From the NCBI GenBank assembly GCA_963691655.1, contig OY829326.1, forward strand, positions 82,515,235-82,579,234: a DNA stretch of 64,000 bases, read 5' to 3'. This document shows positions 11,005 to 24,219 of the stretch, in pieces (the first letter of the stretch is position 1; the number at the start of each line of letters is the position of its first letter). Below the pieces are notes generated by a model that worked only from the letters and a program-made list of their open reading frames with translations, was not told the origin of the DNA and made no database searches. Source of the stretch: Toxonevra muliebris. Lineage: Eukaryota; Arthropoda; Insecta; Diptera; Pallopteridae. Made by a program: the position numbers and the translations under genes.

Positions 11005-11515
11005 AACAGGAAAGGAAGCTCTCCAAAAGCGCTTTTTTACCTACAATGGAGCGCTCTTCTGCCAGCACTAAGCGCTCCCTCTTCATAGTATAGCTCATAT
11101 GCTGTTTACATTGCATGTCATTGGAAGTAAGCGCTAACATCAAGCTTCCTGGAAGCGCTGAAAGAGCGTTCCTAGGAAACGCAAAAGAAGTAGTTTTAGA
11201 AAGCCTTTTCAATTATTTATTATATTTACATACATAGATGCAAATATAACAAAAATTATGGTTTGGTGAAACACAAAAATGTACCAAAAATATCAAATCA
11301 ACTTATATTTACTTTCATATTAACCATATGAGATTTACAAAGTACAGAAATCATTCATTATTTTTTTCTATTCGTTTGAATGCTTTCCCTAGCCTCTCTT
11401 GGAAGCGCTCTTTCGCATACTTGAAAGCGCTTTCGGGAAGCTCAATGTAAGCGCTTTCTACTGACTTGCACGAGAGCCCAAAGTGAGCGCTCTCAAAGAG
11501 CTATTTTCATTTCAT
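11005..11515. repeat. Foldback repeat with nine AGCGCT palindromes
   Basis: AGCGCT starts at 11028, 11050, 11071, 11130, 11154, 11404, 11426, 11450 and 11486. The arms (about 11020-11180 and 11395-11510) match each other in inverted orientation, for example aagcgctaacatcaagcttc against aagcgcttacattgagcttc. Within arms the spacing is often 21-24 bp. No transposase is seen. Confidence 0.6.
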
Positions 11516-12620
11516 GGTTTCGGCTGAAACTGCGTTGAACTCAAGATATGAAACCGAATCAATATAACGTTCCGGTTTCGGTTTTGTCAAATGTTTCGGT
11601 TCCGGTTTCGTTCTTCGGATTTCGGTCCCTTTCCGGTTGCGGTTTTGAAGTAAAGTGATCAAAACAAGTTTGACTATCAAACATGAGATTAATTACTAAA
11701 TAACTAGTAATCTTCTATGGTTTGCTAACATTGTTTCACAGCATTGAAATTAAAAAAACACGTCTGAATCTATAAATATACAAAATTAATGGCCATATTC
11801 CATCATATTTGCTTAACTCTTTACTGCAGAAATTTAATGATTATACATATAAAGTCCAACCCATAGTATAATAATACACAGTAGGCTAACCAGGGAGAGT
11901 AACCTTAAAGTAACATTAGGTCCGTTCCCGTACTTTTTGGGTAAAGTCTGGTAAACTGAAACTAACAAAAAATACTCTTTCTAACAGAATGTAGTTAAAA
12001 ATTAACTAATATACTATTAATTAATTTTCAAATGTCTTTTAAACATTTTCCATTTTAAATAACACGTATTTTTCAAAAAATTCTCTATTTATTTATTAAT
12101 TTCAAATTTTCAATATATTTTCACAAAAGTAAAACAGCTGATTGTTTGACACTTAACATTTTTACCCGAAGAAAAAGTGAGGGCTATTTCGAGCAAGAAG
12201 AAGAAGACAATTACTCTCTCATCTTTGCTCTCATTTGCAAGTTTTTTGAGCACGGGTACGCTTTCTGGGCTGTTTTGGGCGAACGCGTTCACCCGCGTTG
12301 TAGTACGGGAACGGAGCTATTATTTTTAGAATAAAATGTCAAAAATTACTAGTACACATAATTGTGCTCATATGTACTGTATAAACAGAGTTAGAAAAAT
12401 TGTTACAAATTAATTTGTTTAGGGATAGGTTTTTTATGGGAAGTGGAAAGGAAACAACGCCAATATAAATGTTTTAGTATGAATTAACGCTGTAACATTT
12501 ACCAATTAGAAGATAAAACTCTTTAATATATTTTGAAGCGTCTTCTTGCATTATTGAGTTAACTATTCTTTCTTCCTTGGCTTTTTGTGTTATTTTTCAA
12601 TTATATTTCTTTGGTTTTTA
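11516..12620. other. Intergenic, cggtttcgg motif cluster then unique sequence
   Basis: 11515-11650 repeats ccggtttcgg/gaaaccg. The remainder shows short ORFs with no protein-like character. Confidence 0.4.
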
Positions 12621-12631
12621 TCAAATCAAAA

Positions 12632-12775
12632 ATTGTGTTGTATGTTGATGACTAAATATTTTCAAAAATCAAAAGGTCATTATGGTTTGGAAACAGATCT
12701 AGATAATGTCGTTGAATGGTGTGATGAAAACCTATTACCATTGGATTTAAAAAAGTGTTTTTATGTTGTATAATG
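12632..12775 (+). pseudogene. RT scrap with YVDD box
   Basis: LYVDD at 12638-12652 is followed in another frame by TKYFQKSKG, LETDLDNVVEWCDENLLPL. This is the RT palm after the catalytic Asp pair in jockey/R1-type LINEs. One frameshift; nothing else of the element remains. Confidence 0.6.
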
Positions 12776-13318
12776 TTTTTTTAACCACGTCCTTCTTTTG
12801 ATTCATGTAGACTTGTTATTTAGTTCTCTTTTCTTATTATTTTTTTTTAAGCTAATCTATAATCACTTGTATACATAACACATATGTTTCATAAATAATA
12901 AGTAAACTGGACTAAAAGAATTCAGAACGCATAAAGTTCAAGCCATTTGAATATCTGTTGACAAAAGCAGTAATCGTTTAAGTCTGAAAATCTCGTTTCC
13001 CAGGTGCATAATCAGAAAAGCTGCTTTCAAAGTGTGTAAGAAACGAGTCGCTGAGTGCTTCTGATTAGCAGCCGATGAGCGGACGCCATTTTATTACTTT
13101 TCTGATTTTTCCGGTCAGCATGATTTTAGACAGTTGAGAAACTCGACACAAGTTCGAAATCATCCATAATTATATTTTTGGAAGGAAATTAAAACATTTC
13201 ACAAACTAGAATTTAATGATTTTCACAAATTTTACAACTAATGCATCATGCCGTTTCTAAGTAGCAAACACTGCTCACTGATTTTTGATTAATCACTTCG
13301 AAATCAGCACCCAATGTC

Positions 13319-13545
13319 TCACCAATTTGTTCGATTCCCTATATGCGGGCCAATAACCTCCAGGACGCTATGCGCAAAAGAATTTGTAAGACGAAATCGT
13401 TCATAAAATCCTTTCTCTCCAAGTATATGAAAATGGTTCGGCCGCGATCTTATTGTTCGAAGTCTTTTTAAAGCTGTAATGTTTAAGATTTCATACATTT
13501 CAGCATCACTCACTATAATCGCTGTTCCAGAATTGAACGCAAATG
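13319..13545 (-). pseudogene. PIF/Harbinger (HARBI1-like) transposase N-terminal fragment
   Basis: The minus frame reads EKGFYERFRLTNSFAHSVLE then VIGPHIGNRTNW. This resembles the FRLsKetv..L...L.P.I region at the start of HARBI1-like nucleases. The DDE part is not visible. Confidence 0.5.
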
Positions 13546-14880
13546 GAAAAGGAAAATCTAAACTTTCACAAATTCTGAATCCGTTATGTGTATAATTGTA
13601 TGTATTGTATATATGTGTGTCTGTTTATATTTGCAATTTCATTAAATGCGATACGAAAATTTGATGAGAAAATTTTTTTTTCCTTTTTTGTTTTCTAGTT
13701 TTTTAAATAAAAAGTTTAAGTAAAATAATAATTTGTTTTTGCAAAATTAGAAAAACTAGGAAAATTATATCTTGTTGTAATTATGTATGTAATGTATGTA
13801 TGTATTTTAAAATATATTTAAATAAAATTATATATATATAGAAATATATTAGTTAAAAAAAAAAACATCATAAAAATAAAAATCAAAACCAGAAGAATTG
13901 TGCTAAAAATGAATAATTAAATAATTTCAAATTATATTTAAAGTTTCATGTTAAATTTGCCATATTAAAAATAAATTAATATTTATAAAAAATAATAAAA
14001 CTATAAAAGAATATATGAAAATTGTAACTGTTTCTCTTTATTCATCTAAAAAATTTAACCGGAGAATTTCCAATGTTATGATTGGTGAAGTATTCCAGTC
14101 CCAAAATAGTATGATAACCAATAGGCTTGGTTTGCATCAAGGCTTGGTTTGCATCTTCACCAGAAAAATTCATTTTGCTTCTTTTTTTAGATCCACATAC
14201 ACTTTTATTTTATTTGAAAGAAGCAGCTGTCAAAATCGTATGGCAATTAAAACTAAATTAAAAGTTCAATATTGGATGTTTAAACTGAGTTTAAGCTTCA
14301 ATCAAAATTGACTAAAAATGATGAGCTTAAACTTAGTTTAAACTAGAAACTGTGTTAAGCTCGTACTGATGAAATTGGCCCTAAGATTTGGAAAATAAAC
14401 TTTAGTGTTCAAGTGGGTTGAAGCAAAGATCTGACTCATACAAACTCACTCAATTTCGCCCAAAATGGAGGCTACGTGGTTGAAGAACAGAGGTAGCGTT
14501 ATGTGAGAGCAAGAAATTATTAGTAAGGCAGACTTCATGTAATAGTTTTTAATTTTTTTTTCTAATGAGCTGTTGATTTATTTGCTTTGGCATTAAATTT
14601 TTACATTCTGAATTAAAAAATTTAATTTTTTAATTGTTTGTTAATATTAAGTGTTAGTTCTCTTGCAATCTCATTGCACTTGATTTTATTTATATTTTAT
14701 GCTTATTGCCTTTTACATTACTATTTTCAGTAGTTACTTATTTGGTGTATTCGAAATGCAACTATGAAACCTTTATTTTGTGTATGACAACAAAACAAAA
14801 ATTTTTTGACAAATTTTTCAAAATTTTCATATTTCTAAAGAGGGGAGGGTTCTGATTAGTCTACTATGTATTATTATACT
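13546..14880. other. Intergenic, microsatellite-like and unidentified
   Basis: (TGTA)n-like repeats occur near 13590-13805 and a TA-rich run near 13830. The ORF at 14015-14311 does not look like a protein. Confidence 0.4.
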
Positions 14881-14891
14881 ATGGTTCAACC

Positions 14892-17022
14892 CACAGATTA
14901 ATAACAAAGTTGAACGGATACTGACAACACGCATGTTTGCTTGGCAACATATAAACGTATGTCATATCCAATAGATATGTCCCGAAGTTCAAGGCATCTT
15001 CCAGCCGTATTTTACTTTCAAGTAGTGTTAGGGCAATGCAATCTGAATCAAAGCGAATTCAAAGGACCATTTTTCAAATGGGTCGTTTTGCGCCCCGAGT
15101 TTTGCTTTCTCAACTTAAGTTGAAAAATCGTTTGCTTAAACAAATGATTCACAACTCAATTCAATCTGAAATTTCCAGGTTTTTTACAGAAACATTTGAT
15201 TCCATCGAATCAAATAAACAGGCTTACCAGATTACTCGTAACTACTCTGGTTACAAAAAATCTGCATCCATCAATGGTTCTCTTTTTACAAACTCTGAAC
15301 TGAATCAGTGGTTGGTTCTATTGACTGGTAACTTCTACAAAAATCATAAACTCACGGCTGACTATGACTCAGTACAATAAAATGATGTCGCGGTTACAAA
15401 AGATTTCATTGAGCGAAACAATGATTTTATCGTTTTTAATCGTAATATTTCTCCACTAATAGAAAACAATATTAAGTTGGAAGAAATTGACCGGAAACTT
15501 CTTGTTCAACACAAGAATCTTCTCACTTCTACTGAGGAGGTCATTAATATCATTGGCTTGAGACCAAATAAAAAATCTACTGGTTCGGATGAAATGGCCT
15601 ATATTGCCTTCAATCACTTTGATCCAAAAATCATTGAAATCCTTACAATATTTTTTAATCATCTTATTGCTATTTCCTATTTTCCAAAAATATGGCAGCA
15701 TGCAGTAATCACCCCAATTCCAAAGATGCCTCTCTTTCTGAAAATTGGACACCCATCTCTCAACTTACTTTTATTTCAATTATTTTTCAAAGAATTCTGG
15801 CAACCAGAATTAATCTACATACAGAAAATTTGGATATTTATCAAAATCAGTTTGGGTTTATTGGAATGAATTCTTTCTTACATGCTTTGGCTCAAATTCA
15901 ATCGGACATCAATTATGGTTTAAATAATAAAAAAGCAATGACAATTGTCTCACTTGATCTTAAGGCGGCTTTTGAAACAATTGGGCATGATGGACTGATT
16001 CATAAAATGAGATTGCTTGGTTTTCCTGTTTTTATCATCAAAATTATCAAAAGTATGTTAAGCTGCAGAACCTTTGTGGTTCGACTGAATGGCAATTATT
16101 CTTAAATTTTTAAAATGTTGGGTGGTGTTCCTCAGGGCTCAGTGTTGGGACCGATTCTTTTTATTATTTTTGTAAATGACATACCTACTCATACAAAAAT
16201 CAATATCAGTCAATTTGCAGATGATACGACGTTATATGTTGTTCACGATGATCCTCCTCGTACGCAAAATCATCTTAATATTTATCTTGTCGACTTAGTA
16301 CGGTATTTCAATAATTGAAAATTATGACTTAATGAAAAGAAATCCGAATTGATCCATATACTGGGTTTTCAGAGGGACACTGGTCTGACCCTTAGAAGAT
16401 TAAGTAAGGTTTCAGTTAACGGTCATTTGCTACTACCTAAAAATAATATCCGTTTACTAGGTTTGCAAATCCAAACTAATAATAGATTTACAACACATGT
16501 TAAAAAAAGATTAGAAAGAGCCAGAGGGAGAATTTTTAAGAATAAAAATACTGACACAAGAATCAAAACAAACATGTATAAGCTTTACATACAGCCGATT
16601 CTTATGTATGCTGCCCCTATATGGACCAGACAACCTCAACTCTCTAGCCATCAAATGGCATTATTGCGCACCTTTGAAAGGGGTTTTTAAGATCAACTGC
16701 CAATATCAGGCGAGCTCGTAACTCATACAAGCATGTGTCTGCTGAACAGATATATAGGGAGTCATCATGTATGAGAATTGACTGTTTTGCGGCCCTTATG
16801 CACGTCAACTTTTTTAACAAATGTAATAATGTCAATGATATCAATAATATTAAATTTGAAAAAATATTGAGTCGGTTTCCTCATTACCTAAAATTATAAT
16901 TAAGATCAAACACTTAAAATTATTCGCTGGTCATGACAAGGGGCCCATGGGTTTCACTTGACAATAAAACTGTTTATTTAGTTTAAATTTATACTTAAAT
17001 AAATTGATAAATAAAAAAAAAA
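14892..17022 (+). mobile_element. Jockey-clade-like LINE, 5'-truncated, 2.1 kb
   Basis: It ends in a poly(A) run at 17012-17023 and is flanked by an 11-bp target duplication ATGGTTCAACC (14881-14891 and 17023-17033). It therefore inserted as a single truncated unit with no ORF1 or promoter. Confidence 0.85.
15030..16690 (+). pseudogene. LINE reverse transcriptase, several frameshifts
   Basis: Pieces in order: the pre-RT region at 15036-15380; the RT N-terminal part with IGLRPNKKSTGSDEM and FPKIWQHAVITPIPK (15477-15730); after a frameshift, SENWTPISQLTFISIIFQRI, NQFGFIG and IVSLDLKAAFETIGHDGL (15700-16105); a stop; GGVPQGSVLGPILFIIFVND and the catalytic FADDTTLYV (16115-16318); then the thumb LLGLQIQTNNRFTTHVKKRL and LYIQPILMYAAPIWTR (16349-16690). 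At least three disabling changes. The FADD box is the usual LINE variant of YADD. Confidence 0.88.
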
Positions 17023-17117
17023 ATGGTTCAACCGATTACTATATCGATAAAACAATCAAAAGACCTGAAATTTTGACATTTGTCACGATAAAAATTAAAA
17101 AGTAAAGGAAGACAATG

Positions 17118-18826
17118 GCCCATATGCATAAAAATTTGTGGAAACTACATTTGAGTGTTTACTAACAAGTAGTGAACGGTCGATAGTGAACACATATTTT
17201 CATATGCATAAAAAGAAAAAACCAAACACTATATTCGAATTTCGGTACAAGTGTTCACTACCAATTTGAAATTTGTGATTGTTTATTTTAAAAAAAATAA
17301 TAAAAAATATATTGATTGTCAATAAATAAATAAATTTTTACAATTATTTCCGGTTCATAAGTATATATTAACAAAATAATTTTAATGAACATCTACTATG
17401 TGGGCATAATCCAAACAGTTGTCCATTCTGTCACGGTACTTCTTCCGTTCGTCACATACTTGACGAATGCTCATCATTCAGTAGCATTAGGTCAAACCTA
17501 TTTGGACAAGTTATGCCAAGTACTCTTCCAAAAGAAGTATCATCCACAAACATATCGAAAATCGTAAAATTTATCAAGCAATGCAATTTATCTGACAAAA
17601 TATAATAATATACATTTTTTTTTATATTTTTTAGTCGAGTCGAAAGCCCTGGTCGCTAGTACTCTTTCCTTTTATTAGTTATGATAATTCATTGTTGTAA
17701 TTAATAATATTAAATAAATAAATTAATGAATTTTGAAGAATTTCTGCTGGAATTCCTGGATGAGGATGTGGATTTTATTGCATGAGAAATGAGGTTTCGA
17801 CATCTTCGTCACCTTCTTTGCAACTTCCTGCGCAAGGTGCATCGGCACTGCCGTCGTTTGATGAAGAGAATAGTGGAGGGAAAAACAACAGGGTAATAGA
17901 TGCCCTGTTTGTTGAATACCTTCGTAAATATGGAAAAGTTCTGCTCTCCAAATGCCAAACTCCCAAAGTAAAATTGGAAAAAAAGAAGGTTAGCCAAAAA
18001 TTACTGGTTAAAAAGGGCATTGTATATAACGATCAGCAAGTTGCAAAGAAGGTGCAAAAGCTCAAGGCAAAATTGAAGGCAAAAGCAGATATAAACAGAA
18101 CAGGAAACAAGAAAATTAATTTATCTCTAACTGAGAAAGAGAATTAATGAATGCCACTGATAATCCTGCCGTCAATTCAATACAAGGTAAGATCATATCG
18201 CATGTTTTAAGATTAGGACATGTTTTGTAGGGGGTATTTTTTTTTTTGCGGAAATAACGCCTCAAAATTATTGCCAAATAATGTTGACAGCGAAGATGAT
18301 GATGATCCAGATTTTATTTCAATTAAAAGTACTTATTGTTAGATTTTAATTTGACTCTTTGCCGAAATGAAAAAAACGCGTGGTTCTCTTTTCCGATTGT
18401 AGTTTACAGCTGGTTTTTATTATGATTATTCATCTAAAGCTAGTAGACCGTTATCCTAGGCGAATTACAAAGTATTAACAAAAAAAGGTAAGTAAGAGAG
18501 TTTAGCAGTAGCAAAAGTAACTATGAAAACATAAATAACAAAAAAAGGTAAGTAAAACAGGTAATTTTCTGGCAAAAAATATGATGCCATCCATTTTACA
18601 TTTTCCCGAGAAAAGCGGTATAAACATCTATAATTATTATCCGATTCCGCTCTTCTTTCTTTATATGTTTTTCTTTTTTGTTTATATTCATAAACATTGC
18701 CATTTTTTAATTTTTAGCAAAAAAAAGTGTGCTATATATCACTTTTGAGCATTTAGTGTTTGGAAATTGAAGTAGTGAAGTGAAGTAGAGAAAACTATAT
18801 AGTGTTTTCTTTTTATGCATACCTAT
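17118..18826 (+). mobile_element. Probable DNA transposon with tatgcataaaaa ends
   Basis: catatgcataaaaa occurs at 17121 and again at 17200, and its inverted form tttttatgcata lies at 18811-18822. TAGTGAAC/GTGTTTACT motifs are shared by both ends. Boundaries are approximate; a PIF/Harbinger affiliation is a guess from the ORF inside. Confidence 0.4.
17727..18147 (+). pseudogene. Basic DNA-binding-like protein of a transposon
   Basis: The likely original start at 17727 reads MNFEEFLLEFLDEDVDFIA, then a stop. The frame continues one base off from 17785 as STSSSPSLQLPAQGA, VIDALFVEYLRKYGKVLLSK, KVKLEKKKVSQKL and VQKLKAKLKAKADINRTG. A short acidic N-terminus, a helical Myb/SANT- or MADF-like segment and a lysine-rich coil fit the accessory DNA-binding protein of PIF/Harbinger elements. 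A donor-like GTAAGAT follows at 18187. Confidence 0.4.
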
Positions 18827-18829
18827 GTT

Positions 18830-19735
18830 GACATTACAGCCAAAAGTAACTGTTTCAAAAATGCAGTGGGTTCCCGATAATGTGAACTAATTAAAACCAA
18901 GGGTGTTCATATGAATAGATATTCCTAAAAACCATTTAAGCCATTTATATTGTTTTGCTAAGCTAGTCACGCCCCTTCTTTCTAAAACTTCTGTATTTTT
19001 CTTTTAATTTCAAGAACTACTTTTTTGGAACACATTTTTACATTTACGAGAAAAAAAACTGATTCAAATATTTTGTACACCAATAGTACGAATACATATG
19101 TAATTTGTATACCAAACATGGGCATTTTTCAATATTAGGAGACTCCTAAAACTCGAAGAAATTTAAATTCAATGTATTGCCAACATATTTACTTGAGGTT
19201 TGTCACTTGTAGGTTAAAATCGATGTTTTAGAACGTTTTGGTGACCAAGCCATGCAAATTATTGTACAAAAAAATTGCTTTGAGAAGTTGAAATAATTTA
19301 ATAAATTTCATTAAATTTGTTGTTTTTTTTTTGTATTTAAGAGTATTAGTAAATATTGATTTTCTCTTAAGGTTGGACGAAGTTGGCCAATTTTTTTCCA
19401 CCATTTAAGTAAGTAAGGATTATTATTAACAAAAAAAAAGGCACGAGACTACAGCCTAATGATTTATATTCTTTACTGAAGTTGACAATTATTTAAGTTT
19501 TTCTCTGAAAAAATATTAATTTAAAAAAAATGAAAACGCTGTCAATGATACTTGATTTTTAAGCAATTTTTTTGTAAGAGTCATAAAAATTTCAATTTCT
19601 TATATCAATATTTGCTTCTTAAATTGATCGACTTTGGCAAGCCCTAACCCCTTAAAAAACACAACCGCTGTAAAAAAAGGGTTCGTTATTCATATTCTAT
19701 TACCTTTAAAATGGCATTAAAATTTTAATGATCGG
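18830..19735. other. Intergenic with one pogo-like end
   Basis: cagtgggttcccgataatgt at 18864 resembles the 733-3125 element end. The rest is unidentified AT-rich DNA. Confidence 0.4.
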
Positions 19736-19739
19736 AGGC

Positions 19740-20340
19740 ATAATTTTTGTTTGAGTTTTGTCCACTCTCGAAGCACTGTGCGACAGCACAGGCTGCACTC
19801 AGTAAATTCTACGTTTGTATGTGTGGGTGCTCGTCGTACTTTATAGCTTCTGTGGCGCTCGTTTTGCCTTCCTTGGCGCTCGGTTCACTTCATTTGGCCT
19901 CGTTCATTTCTCTCTCCGTTGAGTGTCTTTGTGACACGATGTAGGTGAATGTAGGTGATGTCGTTCGGGGTATGGCAAACTCTGTTTGTTAACTACACCA
20001 GGGTACGTGGATACGACCCCCCGATGCCAATTAATACCTGAGCGGAAATCTTAATCTTGACTTAAGGACTTACGCCAAGATCCAATTAATACCTCAACGA
20101 ATGAAATATGTATTACCAAGAACTTAGCATGCGGGCGCTCTGCTGATATAAACTAAAGACTCTTTGTACTATTATCCTTCCGTGCGGACGCATCGGTTAG
20201 GTTTATTGGATATACTCTAGCGATTAAAGACAATGTAACCAACAAGCCACTGCCTTAGACCACAATCTAAGTCTGAGTCTGAGTGCCATGTTCAATTTGA
20301 TGCATGTCCTTTTATACTAATTTTCCTCCTGTTGTACCGT
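19740..20340. other. GC-richer unexplained block, possible solo LTR
   Basis: This is less AT-rich than its flanks, with no protein-like ORF. A TATA-like gatataaactaaagactc lies near 20139, and the phrase ccaattaatacct is repeated at 20027 and 20083. A retroviral-type solo LTR or an unannotated promoter are both possible; I found no second copy. Confidence 0.2.
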
Positions 20341-22565
20341 TTAGTTTCCGTTCAGTAGATGTGGATTGTTGGTAATATCTACCGTAGAATATATAAATTA
20401 ATTACATAATTGATGGAGTTTGATTTACATAAATATAAATATCAATATTTGTATTAACCCTATATAAGTGTATATATGTATTAGTGGACTAGGATTGTGC
20501 GATTAAAATTACAATAATTTTATGTCGTCACAATGGCTAAGCGAACTCCATGCTTGCTTCAGATAAAATATAAGAACATGGGTATTTTTCAGTTAACGGC
20601 AGTTAGTAGACGTAGTTCGGGTTTCAAGTTTTTATAGGGTTTGGTAATCAATGCGCATTGTTCTAGATGAAAAACATAATAAAAAAATATTATTTGTGAT
20701 TTATCCACTTACTATGTTAATAATTTATAATTTCCAAATAAAACGACAGAATTAATTTTTTTCCGATATAGTCTTAATATTAAGTGTTTTTTAACATTTA
20801 TATTTTAAACTATAATTTAGTTGTGATTGTAAATACATGCTCTGAAAATGGAAATATCTATTGCATCGGAACGAGTTAAACAATTATTTATGTATTTACT
20901 ACAGCATATTAATGCAATTCACCACTTGCCCAAAAAATAAGAAAATGTAAAATGCGCGTTTTAGTCTGAGAGATGATTATTATTCTTGTAGTGATTTTGT
21001 ATTTGTATGTTCATTAATTATATTACTCGTTAATCGTGTAGTAATTAGTTAAATTAAATTTTTTGCTTATGTTTATAAATTTATTTATAATTGAATCTTT
21101 ACCCGATTATAAAATAAGCAATATTAATTTCATTGATTTTAAGAACCAACGACTCAGTAATGGTATAAATACAACCAAAACAGCCGACCTCCGACAGCAG
21201 ATTTCTCCTGAGAGAATAAACAGAATAAGAGCGTCAACATTTAGCGTCAAGAATACATATGTAGAAGAAAAACAAAAGCAGTTCAATTTGATTTTTGTTT
21301 TTGCAATTCATTATGTTTTTATTTATGTTGTTTAAATTGAAATTATTTACTTCGTTAATTTGTGCAAAATCGTCAAAATCATCAAACGGATCAAGAAGCC
21401 GAACTTCGGCCATTCATCTAACCTTCGGCCGAAGCCGAAGACCGAAGGATTTTTAAAATATAAAAAATAAAAATCTGAAAGTAAATTTTTTCTACCTATG
21501 TATTTGCAAACATATACAGAAATATAAATAGTAGATACTCCAAATAAAAAGCTGACCAGTAACACTAAATAACTATTCACTGTCGAAGCAGCTGAGAAAT
21601 ATTATTTATTTCAAGAATCATTTAAAAATTTGTTTACGTCAAAATATACAGTTACATCGACTATATATCTGTAGAACGGCGGTCGGTCAAAAAAAATGTT
21701 GGACGAATTGCTGCCATGATTCTGCTTATCTAAAATCAAAGATTGAATCAGCGTATTAATCGATAGACCTGTAGCCGGAACCAGAATTAACTTTCTAGTT
21801 GGCAAATTTTTGATTGATTTAAAAAAAATTTGGATTGATAAATTTTAATGTAAAAAGCATAAATCTAATCTCAACACCTTAAAAAATAGGATGGGCGTGG
21901 TTTTATGAAGCCGAAAAAGTTGAATGCCTATAAGTATTTGTTGTTGAATAAACTTTTTATAATTTTTTTTTTAAATAACTAAATATTTTGTATAAAAAAT
22001 TTAAATTCCTAGCTACTCACAGCTAGTTTTTTTATCTAGCTAGTATGACGGGAAATGTATTATTCATTGAAGATACGATGAAAATTTAGAGCAATCAGTT
22101 CATTAGTTTTGGAGATATCATGGCAGCCATTTCGAAAAATGCTGTTTTGAGAAAAACTAGTTTCAAAGTTCAAATATTCATGATTGCTGTATCAGGGCCT
22201 GCAAATAAACATCTGTAACTTTCAATCGACTATGAATTTCAAAGAATCCTTTTACACATATATTCTAGAGCGATTTTAGCCAAAACAATTTTAAATTTTT
22301 TTGACCTCCTTGAAAGCAAAAAAAAAAAGTGAAGCGCTAATAATGGAACATGCCGAATTCTCTAACATTTCACGCTTCTTTTCAATACGCTTCAAGTCTT
22401 CCTTAAAAAGTAAAAAGTTTGGCTTGCTTCTGCTGCCTCCAGCAGGTTGTTCGTTAAAAAAAATCACTGATAATGCAATGTAAATACTTTATATAATCAC
22501 TTCATATTTATTTATGAGCAGAATAACGCTGTGATAAAAACCGCAGAATGAATTAAGCAGTGATT
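20341..22565. other. Intergenic, nothing firm
   Basis: A ttcggccgaagccgaagacc palindromic cluster lies at 21396-21440. The 90-codon frame at 21063 and others lack protein-like features. Confidence 0.4.
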
Positions 22566-22569
22566 TCTC

Positions 22570-22708
22570 GCCATCAATGTTGGCGTCTTAGATTGGCCGG
22601 CCTTATTACCTGATCTTAACATGCATGCAGAAGGAGCACAATTCTACCACAGATCTGACCTTATTAGTGCCATTGAAGGCGAATTCTTATCTATCATCCC
22701 CTCATGAT
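22570..22708 (+). pseudogene. Tc1-like transposase C-terminal scrap
   Basis: VLDWPALLPDLNMHAEGAQF then DLISAIEGEF in one frame. This corresponds to the WPA.SPDLNPIENvW...... region holding the third catalytic acid in Tc1 enzymes, here mutated. Confidence 0.6.
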
Positions 22709-24215
22709 TAGTTCAAAAAATTATATAATTGCATACATAACCGGGGCACAATAAATCTTTTCGAAGTCATTCGTAATAATGGAGGATCAAAACACACTAC
22801 TAAAAAAAACTATTATTCCCCGATTTCCCTTCTAGTATTATAGGTGAAGGTAAACAAGTGTCGTATTTGCCTCCTGAAAAATAAACATAAAACCATGTTT
22901 TTTAGGAACCGTATTAAAAAATACTTCACTGAATAGGCAAAATTTGCTCACATTCCAAAAAATTTTTTGGATAAGACCATAAATAAAATTTTTACATACA
23001 CCAGAAATTCAAGTAAGAGTAATCAAGTGTCGCGCAGTGTATATTATTGTATGTATATTATGCCTATTATATGAGGTTAGCAACTGATTTGGTTATGACC
23101 CAGTATTAATGTTGAATGGCCGATGGTAAAAAATTAATCAAAGAAGTGCAATACAACATTTCTACTAATACATCTCCATAACCTCACTATATGAATAAAA
23201 TATGAAAACTATAAATGAAGAGAGCGAGAAGAGAGAAAGTATTTTACGATTTTTTGTAAAGGCGAAGTAGAACAGATTTTATAGTTAATAATAGATGTCA
23301 AAGGAGATTCATAGTGATGAAAGAATGCATTTTGTAAATTAATAACTTCTTGCTAAATGAAACTTACACGTACAGCTCACAACTCTCAATCATTCGGCTT
23401 TCAATTTCAACCTAGTAGCTAATTTTGTCAGCGGGTACCAGTAGAGATTTGTAAAAATCGAAAACATTGACGATGCAATCTGTAAGAATGCATTTCACGG
23501 AAAGGAGAAGATGGGAACTGCGATGATTATCTGTATTTAGGGAAAATTTAAAATTCATTAATATGTATAGATACTTAATTTGCAAAAAGCTTAATTATAT
23601 GAAATTATGCTAAATTTAAAATTAAAAAAAAAAGCTGCACTATTTTAAAGTTTTAGGTCCATTTTGAACATTACGTTTAATGCATAAGTTCGTTATTGGA
23701 TATATTGAAGTTGCTAAAATTATTAATAGCTTGAGCTTCATTTATTGGTACGGTTGTATGCCTTAATGGTTGGCAGTTTGAGCCAAATGTCATGACCTTA
23801 ATTCAATTATTGTGATAAGACTATGGAACAAAATTCAACTTATTGTATTCGTCATTTATGTATATATCTTTATACGCTTGAAACTGTGAACTAATAAAAA
23901 CCAAGGGTGTTCACATTTAAGAGATTATTCACGTTTGCGATTGTTCAAAAAATAACGAAAACTTTATAATTTTACCACAGAACCACTTTAAGAATTGCTT
24001 AAATAAAAATATAAAAATTATTTCCTAAATAAATGGATGGAACGTTTTTAATTAAAAAAAACTGAATTAAGAAAAAATCGGTAATCTTCACCTTAAATAT
24101 TACCTTTTATCTTAGGTTCTTGTAGTAAACATATTTAGAGGATTCCCGAAATTACTGAAATTATGAATTAAAATTGATACACAATTTCTAAGAAATTTTT
24201 TTTTCACGTTTGCAA
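22709..24215. other. Intergenic, pogo-like end motif only
   Basis: tgtgaactaat and aaaccaagggtgttcac at 23887-23925 match the motif at 18876. No ORF of interest. Confidence 0.35.
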
Positions 24216-24219
24216 CGTT

